From assembly GCA_030765065.1 (NCBI GenBank), contig CM060978.1:60969421-61033420 (forward strand): a DNA stretch of 64,000 bases, read 5' to 3'. A model generated the notes under the pieces. That model ran no database searches, had not been told where the DNA came from, and saw only the letters and a program-made list of their open reading frames with translations. The stretch is from Deroplatys truncata. Lineage: Eukaryota > Arthropoda > Insecta > Mantodea > Mantidae. A program made the translations under genes and the position numbers. Positions 1 to 10,985 of this stretch are shown one piece after another (positions within the stretch are counted from its first letter, which is position 1; each line of letters starts with the position of its first letter).

Positions 1-103
1 TTTATGCCTACGTGTGCATGCATCTATCTATTTAAATTCAATGTCTTCCAAGAATAAGAAACACAGATATTTCAGAAAATTCCACCGAAAACAAACTATT
101 CTT

Positions 104-1010
104 TGTGGCAGTATTTTTAACACTTAAATGATTTCAATCTAATTATATCATAAATAATTCAATAACAGCCCGCCTTAAATATGTGTATGTAACTATATAT
201 AAAAAGTGTATATTACAGTCCTTGTAAATGTTTATATTATTGTATCCATGTTTAATAATGTTATGTGAATGTATTACGTAATTTAATAATGTAGCAACTG
301 TGAGAATAATAGGTTAAAAGTTGCTAACAATGAGGTAACAATGAGGTAACCTTGAGGCAATAATGAGTAAGAAAGTGTAATAATCCTACTAGTCATTCTT
401 GGAGCAACAATAATGTAAATTTTGAGACAGTTTAAAAAATAGCCAATCAACAACCAGAAAAAAGCTTAAATTCAATAAAAGTATTCTATTGGATTAGGAA
501 TTGACAATCAGAGACATGAAATACAGAAATTTACAAATTTAGACGGTGGAATTCATGTCAGTTGTTTGTAGACAGTGCTCACAACTGGACGCGAGACACG
601 TCTTCAAGAAGTATAATGCGTATTTAGTGTGAGACAAAAAATAGTTTACGTGTTAAAAAGTGCAAGTAATTAATTAAACAATCTCACAGCTCTCTCTATA
701 TCAGTGAAGTGTTATTTAAATCGTGGCAAGCATTAATAAATGGAGTAAAAAAAACAACTTAAAATCTGTGTAAGCCTACATTCTTCAGTCGCACCACAAC
801 CCTGAAAAGAGAAACTTGTCTCTAAGAATAATACTGACGCAGCCGAGGCAAATATTTAATATGTAAAGAAACAGTAAAAATACAAAGTTAATATTTTTAA
901 ACTTGGTGTGAAGGCTACCAGAAACTTTTTACCATACGTGAGGTTGCAACTACTTCAAATCGGCTTTCCATACGTGAAGCGACAACCTACTACATCTTTA
1001 CTTGAAAAAA
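104..1010 (+). mobile_element. LTR-like repeat, family B copy 1
   Basis: One of four homologous copies in the window (others at 10021, 38641 minus and 61741). All begin TGNGGCAGTATTTTTAAC and share a CCAAT-like/A+T-rich promoter-like block, a GTAGACAGTG-type block, an AATAAA-type signal followed by a GTGTAAGCC-like stretch, and a tail containing GGTGYGAAGGCTACC. This order (5' TG, promoter-like block, poly(A) signal) resembles a solo LTR with U3-R-U5. No gag or pol fragment lies beside it and no target duplication was found. The right boundary is uncertain by about 50 bases. The right flank (about 1030-1110) resembles ancient family A sequence. LTR identity is inferred from structure only. 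Confidence 0.5.
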
Positions 1011-1029
1011 AAAGTTATTTGCTATTTTA

Positions 1030-1290
1030 TATTAAAGCTTTGATTAAAGTGGAAGTTGTTTAAGATACTTACATTACTAATAAAATATATACCTTTAATT
1101 TTCTACGAATAACGCACAAAACCATACCATAAGAAATGCACAAAACATGTGCTCACTCAACTACACAATTTAAATAACATCAACCATTTGCGAAATATTA
1201 CCTTTGGCATCATTTTTCTAAATGTAATTGTTACGCGGCACTTAGAAGGCATTTTACGCGATTCTTCTTTTGTTCCGTATATGCCTAGTA
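1030..1290 (+). repeat. ancient family A fragment and unrecognised DNA
   Basis: The segment around 1030-1110 (GATTAAAGTGG, TACATTACTAATAAAATATATACC) matches the middle part of diverged family A copies such as the one at 15085. The rest, to about 1290, shows no recognisable feature; short open frames here have no family resemblance. Confidence 0.35.
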
Positions 1291-1700
1291 GGGGGTTTCC
1301 GACCCTTTCAGCTGCCATGGTGCGAACGTTGCGGACCTCTAGCACCCGTGGTATTTCCGACATCTGATCCCCTCCCGGAAGGGAGTTGTGCGGATTGGGT
1401 TGGACTCACGGGCAGTGTTTCCTGACACCCACGAGAGATTGGGTATGTTCGGGCGAAGTCCAGGCGGGGTTGTGAGATGCCTTAATGTTCTCTGGCACCA
1501 CTCGGGAGAGTAGGTAGACAGTAGCTAGACCTAGTCTTCCCTCTTAGGATTTAAAACGTGTAATGGCGTATCCATTTCCATCCCTGTGAAAGCAGTGGGG
1601 AGTTGATTATAAAATAGGTAAAGCCCTAATGGGAAAAACCCACGGAGACGAGTATTCGATTAGCGATAGAAAAGCGGAGCTCTAGCTTGACATCTGTTTT
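1290..1700. repeat. dispersed repeat family D, copy 1
   Basis: Clearly homologous to 1990-2440. Shared blocks in order: GGGTTGGACTC, CGGGCAGT.TTCCTGA, GGGGTTGTGAGA.GCCT.AATGT, CTCTGG.ACCA, a block with CCATTTC.. and GCGGGGAG-like sequence, and A.ACCCACGRA. The copy is GC-richer than its surroundings. No protein family is recognised; open frames on both strands are shadows. It may be part of a retroposon on the minus strand, because copy 2 is followed by a tRNA-like box B. Confidence 0.55.
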
Positions 1701-1989
1701 GTTCCGTATGATCTCGTTAGTAACAAAAACCGACTTACAGTATTATGTGAATAGTTGTGTTTTGTCTTCCACCTTGAGTATGTAACCAGATTCCTATTGT
1801 AACTTACTGTGAATGGAAGAATACGGTTGTAGATTAAAAACGAGGATTTCAGGGCCGCAGATAAGTCTAGGCCTATTGTGCCTACTAAACGTCCAGGAGG
1901 AAAGGAGGAGGCGAAATATTACGGAGGACTGCTATATCTGATGGTATTTGTGGCAGCTCAGCGGGATCCTTAATGTTTCCATGTGTATC

Positions 1990-2575
1990 ATTCCCACCAC
2001 CCTATGGAACGGTTCAGACGTTACTAGAAGTACATCGACCTCACGTCTGAGCCTCTGCCTTTGGACAGTTGTCGGAATTGGGTTGGACTCGACGGGATAG
2101 TAATTCCTGATATCCAAGGGAGACACTGTGCGTCTGGGAGGTGATGTCCTGATGGGGTTGTGAGACGCCTCAATGTCCTCTGGTACCAACCTGAAAAGCT
2201 GGGAGACGGTAAGCGGTCACTGTTGCCTCTACCCATTTTCTTGGGGAGTCTTACTTCTGAGGTCATGCATGTTAGTGATGCATTCACTTCCATTTCTGCA
2301 CAAGCGGGGAGAAGCATTTTTAGACTGTATATGGAATGGCATATGGAAAGACCCACGAAAAAGTCACTCGTTAACGACTTTCCTGGTTTTGAAGGGGAGC
2401 GTTTGCTCCAAGTAGACCTTCGCTCAACGTTGCTTTCATTGAATACGCCGCATACCATCGTTCTTCCCACCTATCCCCGTAACTGACCTGGGAATAGCAC
2501 GGGAAAAACTAACGAATCGAACCCCAGGCTTACCGAATGCGAGCCCGAGCAATTCCGCTCGGTATTAGACTAACC
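1990..2575 (-). repeat. dispersed repeat family D, copy 2, with tRNA-like head
   Basis: Homologous to 1290-1700 over about 400 bases. At its right side the minus strand carries a B-box-like motif, GGGGTTCGATTCG (2513-2525), preceded on that strand by GCTCGGGCTCGCATTCGG. This is the kind of pol III head seen in tRNA-derived SINEs. A convincing A box is not visible. If the head belongs to the repeat, family D is a long SINE-like retroposon read on the minus strand; otherwise the head is a separate fragment. Confidence 0.45.
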
Positions 2576-2787
2576 ATTTTTTATACAAGGATATAAAATT
2601 GCGATTAATGTTTTATAACTTGGAAGGAATTATGTATAGACAATAACAACACTGTAGAAATAGATTGGATTAACCAATGTGTGTTAAAAATCTGTTCGTA
2701 TGAAGTAACCTGAAGCAACCTCTATAAATATGTTAAACATCTTTAAATATTTAAAAATATGTTTAAAATGTTTTTGCTGTTTTCGCA

Positions 2788-3550
2788 TTTTTACTTTCTC
2801 TACTACATATAGAAAGTAGGAAAAATATTGCATTCTACCCAAAAATTTGATACCGAGATTTCACCGGAAATAATGTTTTTAGACCTCTTGGATCCAAAAA
2901 AAAATCACTTTTAGAAAAATGTCCGTGTATGTGTGTGTCTACCTGTGAACAGCATAACCAGAAAACTTGGTATTCAGTATCATTCAAAGATGCGACACGA
3001 AGATTTTCAAGAAATTCCCCCCACTCCATACTACCCTTCATAGGGAACATTTTTGGAAAAGTTCTAATTTTTTCAAAAATGGCTCTAACGATTTTGATTA
3101 AAATGTCATATATTTAACATATTTTCATGAAAAATAAAGTTTTTATCTCGAATTTTCTAGGAATTTCCCCAAAAGTCCTATTTTTTCTGAATGGCTTTAG
3201 CATAAGTCATACTATTTTTTTGTGGAGTGAACAATTTCCGAGATATTCCCTGTTAATTGTTTGAATATTCCGATACTTATACTTTTTTTCAAACGGGAAT
3301 TCGTTATTAGTTTTTTTTATGTTCTGGACATGCAAAGAGAATGGAATGCTTCACATAGCAACCAGCTCTTAAAAGATTTGGCTTTCGATTAAAGCCTACC
3401 ATATTCCACTTGCACCTACAAAAAAATTAGCAATACAGTTTCTGCAAACGTTTATCTCGATTAACATGAAGTAGATGGTGAATAAGCGTTTGTAAAAATA
3501 GTTAATACAAGAGTAGAGAAAGCTATGTGAGTGCAACACATCAGATTTTT
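2788..3550 (+). mobile_element. family A element, full-length but old copy
   Basis: Left end TTTTTACTTTCTCTACTAC, right end ACACATCAGATTTTT. The copy has both subterminal inverted motifs in diverged form and lacks a long CA tract, having only a short TGTGTGTG run near 2929. It is shorter than the 0.84-0.9 kb of younger copies because of small deletions. Flanks are T-rich. It codes for nothing recognisable. Confidence 0.8.
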
Positions 3551-4004
3551 AATTTTTATTTATTTATTTTTTAATTTTTATCGTGTTTGTCTCGGGACTT
3601 GATGGAATTCTACGCAAAAAAGGGGAAAATCATTCACACAGCCGCCAGTATCGTAAAGATAGACAATCCCTCGTATCCTTCCAGTTTGGAAGTAGCACTC
3701 AACCATGCAAATTCTGTGATGGGTGGTCATTTTCATCCCGCGTGAAAAGAACGCACGAAATGTCCTAGAGAAAAACAGTTCCTCGCCGCCGCAGTACATC
3801 AACCTGTTTTCGAAGTCGGAAACGCATTCAGACCGAGGTTCCATTCCGCACCTACCCTTAGACTCAAGGGGTTCACTGAATTATAATAACGTCATTCATT
3901 TAAACTGACTGGCGGTAAAGGCTGAATAAATCTGAAGACAGTTATAATTGTTTTCTTAGAGCTACTGCATTTTCTACTGTATTAATTTGGCCTCTGTATA
4001 TACA
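3551..4004. other. no recognised feature
   Basis: T-rich flank, then a moderately GC segment (3583-3900) with short open frames on both strands. I see no domain, no tRNA-like boxes and no inverted ends. Confidence 0.5.
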
Positions 4005-4842
4005 TTTTTACTTTCTCTACTACGTACAGTAAGTAGGGGAAGTATTATATTCAACTCAAAAATTCGATACCGAGATTTCACCGGAAATACTTGTTTTGAG
4101 ATCCCCTGAATCCATCAAAAGCATTTTTAGAAACATGTCCGTGTGTGTCTGTGAACAGCATAACTCAGAAACGAACCTTCGCATAGACACCATACTTGGT
4201 ATTTAGGTTCAGTTGTCTTCCAGAGATGCGACACAAAGGTTTTAAATACCCCCCCAGATTACCCTTTACATGGAACATTTTTCGAAAAAAAATTGTTCTC
4301 AAAAATGGCTCTAACGATTTTGATTAAAATATCATATGTTTAAGACATTTTCATGACAAATGAAATGTATATCTCAAATTTTCTGGGAATGTCTTCAAAA
4401 GTATTCTTCATTGTGAACGACTTTTGCATAACTGGTAAACCATAAGCGATAGACAAAATTTTACTACACAAAAATGTAGATCACGTTAAAATACACAATT
4501 TATGTCATATACATTTTTTTTTGTTGAGTGAACCGTTTTCGACCTATTGCTTGTTATTCCCTTAAATTTTCCAATGCTTATACTTTTTCTCAAATTTGTT
4601 ATTCATTTTTTCATGTCCTGGACATGCAAGGAGAATGGAATACGCCACATAGCAACCAGCGCTTAAAAGATTTGACTATCGTTTAAAACCTACCATTTTC
4701 CCCTTGCATCCACAAGAAAATTAGCAATAAGACTGACATCTCGATATCTCGATTAACATGAAGCATATGGAGAATAAGCGTTTGTAAAAATAGTTTGTAC
4801 AAGAGTAGAGAAAGTCATGCGAGTGTAACACATCAGATTTTT
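4005..4842 (+). mobile_element. family A element, full-length copy
   Basis: Complete copy from TTTTTACTTTCTCTACTAC to CATCAGATTTTT. Family structure: left motif ACTTTCTCTACT; hairpin-forming TACTA-CGTA-TAGTA just inside it; TGTGTGT tract followed by GAACAGCATAACTCAGAAACG; block ending TTTGATTAAAATATCATATG; block GGTAAACCATAAG; block CATAGCAACCAG; right motif AGTAGAGAAAGT; terminal CACATCAGATTTTT. It forms a long inverted pair with the minus copy at 5419-6239. Confidence 0.88.
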
Positions 4843-5333
4843 GAGAAAAAAAAATTGCAACCTGGATTCCCATACCCGTGCTTTGTCAGGCACGGGATTG
4901 AGATTACAGCAGCGTGGCACAAAGGGAGTCCCATCCCATTGTTAACCTTATATAATCAATTACGAAACAATGGTAGAGGTGATTAATCTCACAACAACAT
5001 CTGTTGCCCGCCATTAATCAGTCACAAATAAGACGAATGGGATTTTAATGCATTATAACTTTCATTAAATGCCCGTGTCTTAAGGGTGGATGGGCATCTG
5101 TCTTGGGGTTGATGGAGGGCAAGCTATGTAGCTCGTGGCAAGTAAATTAGCTTTGTGTGCAAACTTCCGCTTCAACTGTCCATCTCGCTTTAGTATTCAC
5201 GAAGAACATCCCTCGCAGAGACAGACCGTCTGCTAAAATATCTTTGCATTACTTTTAATGGGGTGTTTCTGCTTGCTGGGAGCCTTTCTTCTTTTATGTT
5301 ACTTAATGTTTCATTTTATCTAATGGTTGTCTA
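4843..5333. other. unrecognised spacer with a small hairpin
   Basis: Separates the inverted family A copies. It contains a perfect 7-bp inverted repeat, CCCGTGC (4875-4881) and GCACGGG (4890-4896), with an 8-base loop. No coding or RNA gene is evident. Confidence 0.45.
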
Positions 5334-5418
5334 TAGTAAGAAAATGCTTGTTCTCCACCCATTAAACCGATGCCGAGATTTCACCACCATTACACGTCTG
5401 AGGTCGCGTGTTTCCAGA
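5334..5418 (+). mobile_element. 5' fragment of an older family A copy
   Basis: Matches the left 90 bases of family A (TATAGTAAG, CCACCC, CGATGCCGAGATTTCACC). It stops in an A run, where a minus-strand copy begins. The same ancient copy appears to resume at 6830, so this is the left half of a host element split by later insertions. Confidence 0.65.
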
Positions 5419-6239
5419 AAAAAAGACAGATGTGTTACACTCACATGACTTTCTCTATTCTTGTACAAACTATTTTTACAAACTCTTATTCTCCATATGC
5501 TTCATGTTAATCGAGATGTCAATCTTATTGCTAATTTTCTTGTAGATGCAAGGGGAACATTGTAAGCTTTAAGCGATAGTCAAATCTTTTAAGAGCTGGT
5601 TGCTATGTGGCGTATTCCATTCTCTTTGTTCGTCCAGGACATAGAAAAAAATGCAATAACAAGCAATATCTCGAAAATTGTTCACTCAATAAAAAACTGC
5701 ATATGACATAAATTGTATTTTAACGCGATCTACATTTTTTGTGTAGTAAAACTTTGTCTATCTCTTATGGTTTACCAGTTATGCAAAAGTCGTTCACAAT
5801 GAAGAATACTTTTGGAGACATTCCCAGAAAATTCGATATATACATTTCATTTGTCATGAAAATACCTTAAATATATGATATCTTAATCAAAATCGTTTGA
5901 CATTTTTGAGAAAATTAAAATTTTTGAAAAATGTTCCATGTAAAGGGTAATCTGGGTTGGGAGGATTTTCTTGAAAACCTTCGTGTCGCATCTCTGAAAG
6001 ATACTGAACCTAAATACCAAGTTTGGTGTTTATCCGACTGTTCGTTTCTGAGTTATGCTGTTCACAGACACACACACAGGCACACACACAGACAAACACA
6101 CGGATATGTTTCCAAAAATGCTTTTTTTTTGGATTCAGGAGGCCTCAAAACATGTATTTCCGGTGAAATCTCTCTATCGAATTTTTGGGTGGAATGCAAT
6201 ACATACCCTAGTTTCTATACGTAGTAGAGAAAGTAAAAA
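5419..6239 (-). mobile_element. family A element, full-length copy with CA tract
   Basis: Starts on the plus strand as ...AGACAGATGTGTTACACTCACATGAC and ends GTAGTAGAGAAAGTAAAAA. The CA-rich tract is at 6061-6105. An open frame crossing it is a by-product (see rejected items). It sits in the A run of an older plus copy (5334-5418 plus 6830-8337). Confidence 0.88.
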
Positions 6240-6829
6240 TGAATAACGAATTCCCATTTGAGAAAACAATATTGAAAAATTTAAGGAAATAACAAGCAAT
6301 ATCTCGAAAATGGTTCACTCAACAAAAAAATAGGTATATGACATAAATTATGTATTCCAAGAAAACATTCCAAGAAATTGAGACATTCCAAGAAAATTCG
6401 AGATATAGATTTTATTTGTCATGAAAATATCTTAAACATATGATATTTTAATGAAAATCGTTATAGCCATTTTTGAGAAAATTAACATTTTAGAAAAGTG
6501 TTCCATGTAAGGGGTAATCTGGGGTGGGGGGATTTTCTTAAAAACTTTCGTGTCGCATCTCTGGAAGATACTGAACCTAAATACCAAGTTTGGTGTTTAT
6601 CCGACTGTTCGTTTCTGAGTTATGCTGTTCACATACATACAGACACACACACAGAGACACAGACAGACAGACAGACACACACACACACACACACGGACAT
6701 GTTCCCCAAAATGCTTTTTTTGATTCAGGGGGTCTCGAAATATATATTTCCGGTGAAATCTCGGTATCAAATTTTTGGGTGGAATACAATACTTCGCCTA
6801 CTTACTATACGTAGTAGAGAAATTAAAAA
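6240..6829 (-). mobile_element. family A element lacking its outer 230 bases
   Basis: Begins at the internal point ATGAATAACGAATTCCCATT, directly after the terminal AAAAA of the preceding minus copy, and ends with the normal GTAGTAGAGAAA end. The missing piece runs from CATCAGATTTTT to the T run before GTCCTGG. This suggests that the neighbour inserted into, or recombined at, that internal A/T run. CA/GACA tract at about 6635-6694. Confidence 0.8.
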
Positions 6830-6989
6830 TTACGGAAATTTTTGTGTGTGTATTAACAGCTTAACTCAAAAACAAAAAGTCTTGGCACTTAAGTTCAGTA
6901 TTTTCCAAGGATATGACGGAAATATTTTAAAGGAAATCCCCTATTTCAAACTACCCTTTGCATTAAAGTTTTAGTCTTGATTTGCTCAA
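6830..6989 (+). mobile_element. older family A copy, middle part before LINE insertion
   Basis: Resumes with ACGGAAATTTTTGTGTGTG and AACAGCTTAACTCAAAAAC, matching the family A segment just after its A run. It ends at TTTGCTCAAAA, where the LINE tail starts. Confidence 0.65.

Positions 6990-7072
<83 letters not shown>
6990..7072 (+). repeat. (TAG)n microsatellite, probable LINE 3' tail
   Basis: About 27 perfect TAG units. It adjoins the 3' end of the minus-strand LINE fragment, so on that strand it is a (CTA)n tail. Simple-repeat tails are common on several LINE clades. Confidence 0.9.
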
Positions 7073-8065
7073 TTTATTAAGTACTTCGTATTACATTAAT
7101 TGCATAACATAGTCGCATGGGTCATATGACCCTACATGCTCTCTAGAAAAACACCTGGTCTGTATATTTGACTGGCAGAATCGGCCGGAAATCAACTATT
7201 TTTATAATGACACACTATATACATACATATAAGATGAAACATACTCTGAATCACACACACACACACACTCACGCACACCACTGCTCAAGCACCACATATG
7301 TTTAAAGAAAATTTACATAAACACCTTATCTCTTAGTACACGTACTTCCATTAAGTATGTGCCCTAGCTTGGCCAGTTTTGACTGTTTAGAATCAAGTTC
7401 CAGCATGCTGTCCTTCGTCTGTTGGAAGTCAAAAATAATTCCGGTAATAATTTTTTTCTAATACCCTCTGTCTGCACGCATGCTGCCAAAATATGCGTCC
7501 AGTCTTCTAGTTCCCCGCATAATGAGCAAATCCTCCTGCCATAATCATCAACAATCTTGCGAGCTTTCCACCCTCCCAACCTAAGGCATGCTATTCCCGT
7601 CCTCTGTTTCATACCCAATTCCAAAATATGTATTTCCTTACCTCACCTTACCTAGTTTTATTTCATTTTGTAGCTCCAATGTTTATCTTTTTCTACATTC
7701 AGATTCTATTTCCTGCCTGTTTACATCATGTTGTCTTTTGACTTTTTTCACGGCACTGTGTGTATTTTCATTACCCCTTTGCCAGATATGTTTAAGCCAA
7801 TGTTTTATAATTCTCTTTGTAACACCGTCGCCCACCATTTTGAATGCTCTATGTTGTTCATTTGATGACGATAACATATTGCTCTCAAAGTTGTTTCGTC
7901 ACCTTTAAATATTCGCAGCCAGTGCCTAACTACATTTAGTTTAGCAAATACAGCATCTTCCCAGCATCCTACCTCACGAAGAATTCCGTAGTTTGAAGTA
8001 CCGCTCCCCAACCCTAGAATGCGCTTCCAGAAATTACATTGTACTTTATTTACATTATCCACCCT
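7073..8065 (-). pseudogene. LINE-type retrotransposon, C-terminal part of the reverse transcriptase protein
   Basis: 5'-truncated and frameshifted. Read on the minus strand from 8062, the first piece contains VQCNFWKRILGL, YGILREVGCWEDAVFAKL and RHWLRI. This matches the region after the reverse transcriptase fingers and palm in arthropod LINE proteins. After a frameshift, 7624-7364 carries KARKIVDDYGRRICSLCGE and then WTHILAAC, giving a Cys-x2-Cys-x7-His-x4-Cys knuckle typical of LINE C-termini. A 3' UTR of about 290 bases then runs into the (CTA)n tail. Functionally dead. It lies inside family A sequence: the left flank ends GCTCAAAA and the right flank resumes ATTTTAATTAAAATACC. The exact clade is not clear. 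Confidence 0.75.
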
Positions 8066-8337
8066 CTTCCATTTTAATTAAAATACCATATGTTTTTCGA
8101 TATTTGCATGACAAGAATAAATTAATATCTTGAATAGCCTATGAAGTCCTCTTTATTCTAAATTGTTAATGCTTGCTATACAAAAAATTTAAATCTCATT
8201 AAAACACAAAATGTATGTCAGATTATTTATGGCGTTTACCATAGGAATAAACGTTTGTAAGAATCATTTGTAGAAAGTGTATGAAAATAAGCTACAGTGG
8301 GTGGAGAAGCTCATGTGAATATAATATATAAGATTTA
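8066..8337 (+). mobile_element. older family A copy, right part after LINE insertion
   Basis: Resumes at TTAATTAAAATACCATATG and continues through diverged versions of the family's later blocks to the right end ATATAAGATTTATCC. Together with 5334-5418 and 6830-6989 it makes one plus copy broken by a LINE and by minus family A copies. Confidence 0.6.
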
Positions 8338-8480
8338 TCCAATTTCTTTTTATTCAGGGACTTCAAAGCACGTATTTCCGGCGATATATCAATTTAGAAT
8401 TTCTGCTTGATGTATAAATATGTATTCCTTTTAAGGGGCACATTTTTCGATTTGGTTGCCTTAACGAATTCCGCTTTGAT
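8338..8480 (-). repeat. family A left-end fragment, ancient
   Basis: TTCAGGGACTTCAAAGCACGT and TTTCCGGCGATATATC match the minus-strand version of the family A left end. The remainder resembles weak family A sequence around CACATTTTTCGA. Confidence 0.45.
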
Positions 8481-9362
8481 TGATGCAAACATCTGAAGTG
8501 GTCTAGCCCGCTGTGCTCTGTTATAGACGGCAAACAGTTGCTGTACGATTTTGAAGTTTTGGTCTACCCTGCATGTCGTAGAGGGTATTGTAAAACAAAA
8601 ATTCTACAGGTACGCATTCAGAAATGTACCCCAGTACAAACTTTGGGGCCACACACCCACATCCGTACACAGATTGGCGATAGTTTTGTACCACAGAGGA
8701 AATGACAGTTGTTATTCGTTTCCCAAACCGCCGCCACGGGGCAGGCGTATCGATAAACACTTCATACACAGTGCGATAATAGTAAACAATAATTAATACG
8801 GCTATGGAACTCTGGGACTGAAATTTCCTTGCGTGGCCATTCAAATCTATTAAAGGTCGAAAGATACAATAATGTGCGGGGAGTTAAACAACAGAGTAGC
8901 GGTCGCGCGTGTGGCTATAATTGAAAGTTGGGAACGCAGGTAAGGGAATTGAAAGGAACTGTATGTCCGACCACACAAAGGGAGCATTTACACAATCTAG
9001 CGGAAATACGCGGTTTTAAAAAACAGGGTTATTGAATACACTGCGCAGTTTAAACACAGATATTCCATGTTGATATGATTTTCCTGCTGATCCATCTGGT
9101 AGACGCGTGCACTGTTGCTTTATTTTCGCAAATTATTCTTTTAAAGGGCTAGAATAGCTAAAAATCATAAAACGTTTGGCATTAGTTGATGGTTAAAATT
9201 TTCAGCGGGCGTGTCCTCAAACAGTCCTAATGAAGTATAGAAACACTCTTAAGATTGCTCTATATTCAACGTCTTTCTTTTTAGTAGTTTATAGAAACTA
9301 TATGCGCATAATTTATGTATTTTCCTAGAGAAATTCTACAAAAATCATATAGACTTTGTCCA
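8481..9362. other. no recognised feature
   Basis: Contains open frames of 80-107 codons at 8521-8844 on both strands with no recognisable domain. No inverted ends or tRNA boxes are seen. Possibly unique intergenic DNA. Confidence 0.45.
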
Positions 9363-10020
9363 GTTCTCACTGCCACTTTACTAAAGTAAAGTAGTTCGTC
9401 ACTCTTACTTCACTAATGTTGTCTATTTCAGTTCTCACTGTTACTTACTAATGTTGTCTAGTTCAGTTCGCACTGTTACTTCACTAACTTTATATAGTTC
9501 AATTGTCACTCTTACTTCACTAATGTTGTCTGGTTCAGTTCTCACTGTTATTTCACTAATGTTGTCTAGTTCAGTTCTCACTATTACTTCACTAATGTTG
9601 CCTAGTTCAGTTCACACTATTACTTCACTAATGTTGCCTAGTTCAGTTCTCACTATTACTTCACTAATGTTGTCTAGTTCAGTTCTCACTGTTATTTCAC
9701 TAATGTTGTCTAGTTCAGTACTCACTGTTACTTCACTAATATTGGCTAGTTCAGTTCTCACTGTTACTTCAGTAATGTTGTCCAGTTCAGTTCTCACTGT
9801 TACTTCACTAATGTTGTCTATTTCATTTATCACCGTCACTTCACTAATGTTGTCTAGATCAGTTCTCACTGTCACTTCACTAATGTTATCTAGTTCAGTT
9901 CTCATTGTCACTTCACCAATGTTATCTAGTTCAGTCCTCACTGTCACTTCAGTAATGTTATCTAGTTCAGTTCTCACTGTCACTTCACTAATATGATTTC
10001 GTCCAATTCTCACTGTCAGT
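9363..10020 (+). repeat. 36-bp minisatellite, about 18 units
   Basis: The unit is close to TTCACTAATGTTGTCTAGTT followed by CAGTTCTCACTGTTAC. Units differ by a few substitutions (GTTAC/GTCAC, TTGTC/TTATC). The period is a multiple of three, so long frames stay open on both strands: 9451-9996 plus (MLSSSVLTVTSL-like 12-residue repeats) and 9612-10013 minus. These are consequences of the repeat and not evidence of a gene. The array is interrupted at 10021 by family B and about two units resume at 10986. Confidence 0.93.
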
Positions 10021-10985
10021 TGAGGCAGTATTTTTAACTCTTAAACAATATCAGTCTAATTATATAATATAAAATATAATAACAGCCCGTCTTAAAACAA
10101 TATGTGTATACTACAATAATATATAAAATGTATGTAACAGTCATTGTATTATGTTTATAGTATTATGTACATGCATAATAATGTTATGTGAATGCATTAC
10201 GTAATTTAACAATGTAGGAGCTGTGAGAATAAAACCAAACTACCTTTCGTAGCAAACAGAATTATAAAGTAGAAACCGAAAGTTGCTAACAATGAGGTAA
10301 CCTTTAGGAAATAATGAATTGGAGGGCTTAATAAATGCTACTAATAATTCTTGGAACAATAATGTTATACTTAAAACAGTTTATAAATAGCCAATCAAAA
10401 ACTAGAAAAGCTTTAAGTTAAATAAAAGTATTCTATTGGAGTAAAATTAACCAACCAGAGACTTGAGTACTATAGTAAAAGTATAAATTTAGACGGTAGA
10501 AGCCAGACGCTAGAAGACAGCGTTTCCCAGCAGTTCGATGCGTATTCAGTGTGAGATATAGAAATTTATTACGACGAGAATAATTCAAGTTTACATGTTA
10601 AAAAGTGCAATTAATAAATAATCTCACAGCTCTACAGTAGGATACATCAGTGAAGTGTTATTTAATCGTATGAAGGATTAATAAAAGGAGTGAAGTAAAC
10701 ATTATAATTTGTGTAAGCCTTCATTGTTTAGCCGCAGCACCCCCTGCTAAGAGATACGTGTTTCTGCAAATTAATACTGACGCAGCCGAGGCAAACATAG
10801 ATATATAATATTTAAAGAAACATTAAAAATAGGAAATTGATTTTTAAAAGTGGGGTGAAGGCCACCGAAAAAAGTAAAACGTGGGGCGAAGGCCACCGAA
10901 AACTTTGTATTGTACGTGGGGCTGCAATTACCTCAAGTTTGGTGCCCAAAGCGTGGGGCTAATAATTTAAAGATAATCTACTTTA
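10021..10985 (+). mobile_element. LTR-like repeat, family B copy 2, inside the minisatellite
   Basis: Begins TGAGGCAGTATTTTTAAC immediately after a minisatellite unit. It carries an AGTATAAATTTAG promoter-like block near 10480, an AATAAAAGGAG signal near 10680, and two direct copies of GGGGYGAAGGCCACCGAAAA near 10853 and 10883. The array resumes after it, so this is an insertion younger than the minisatellite. The right boundary is approximate. Confidence 0.6.

Noticed and set aside
4875..4896. Hairpin CCCGTGC/GCACGGG as a transcription terminator.
   Set aside because: Such terminators are bacterial; in this eukaryotic setting a lone 7-bp stem has no clear meaning.
5931..6224. A protein-like frame of about 90-120 codons recurs in at least ten family A copies (for example 12234-12494, 32108-32413, 48792-49160, 57180-57527).
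   Set aside because: The frame after the (CA)n tract differs between copies (DMFPKMLF, CFQKCFF, YVSKNAFF types) and stays open in more than one phase. So openness is a property of the shared DNA and not of selection on one protein.
6990..7072. CRISPR-like or coding meaning of the TAG array.
   Set aside because: It is a pure trinucleotide microsatellite at a LINE 3' end.
9451..9996. Long repetitive frame as a possible repeat-protein gene.
   Set aside because: Period divisible by three in a stop-poor minisatellite explains openness; the opposite strand is equally open.
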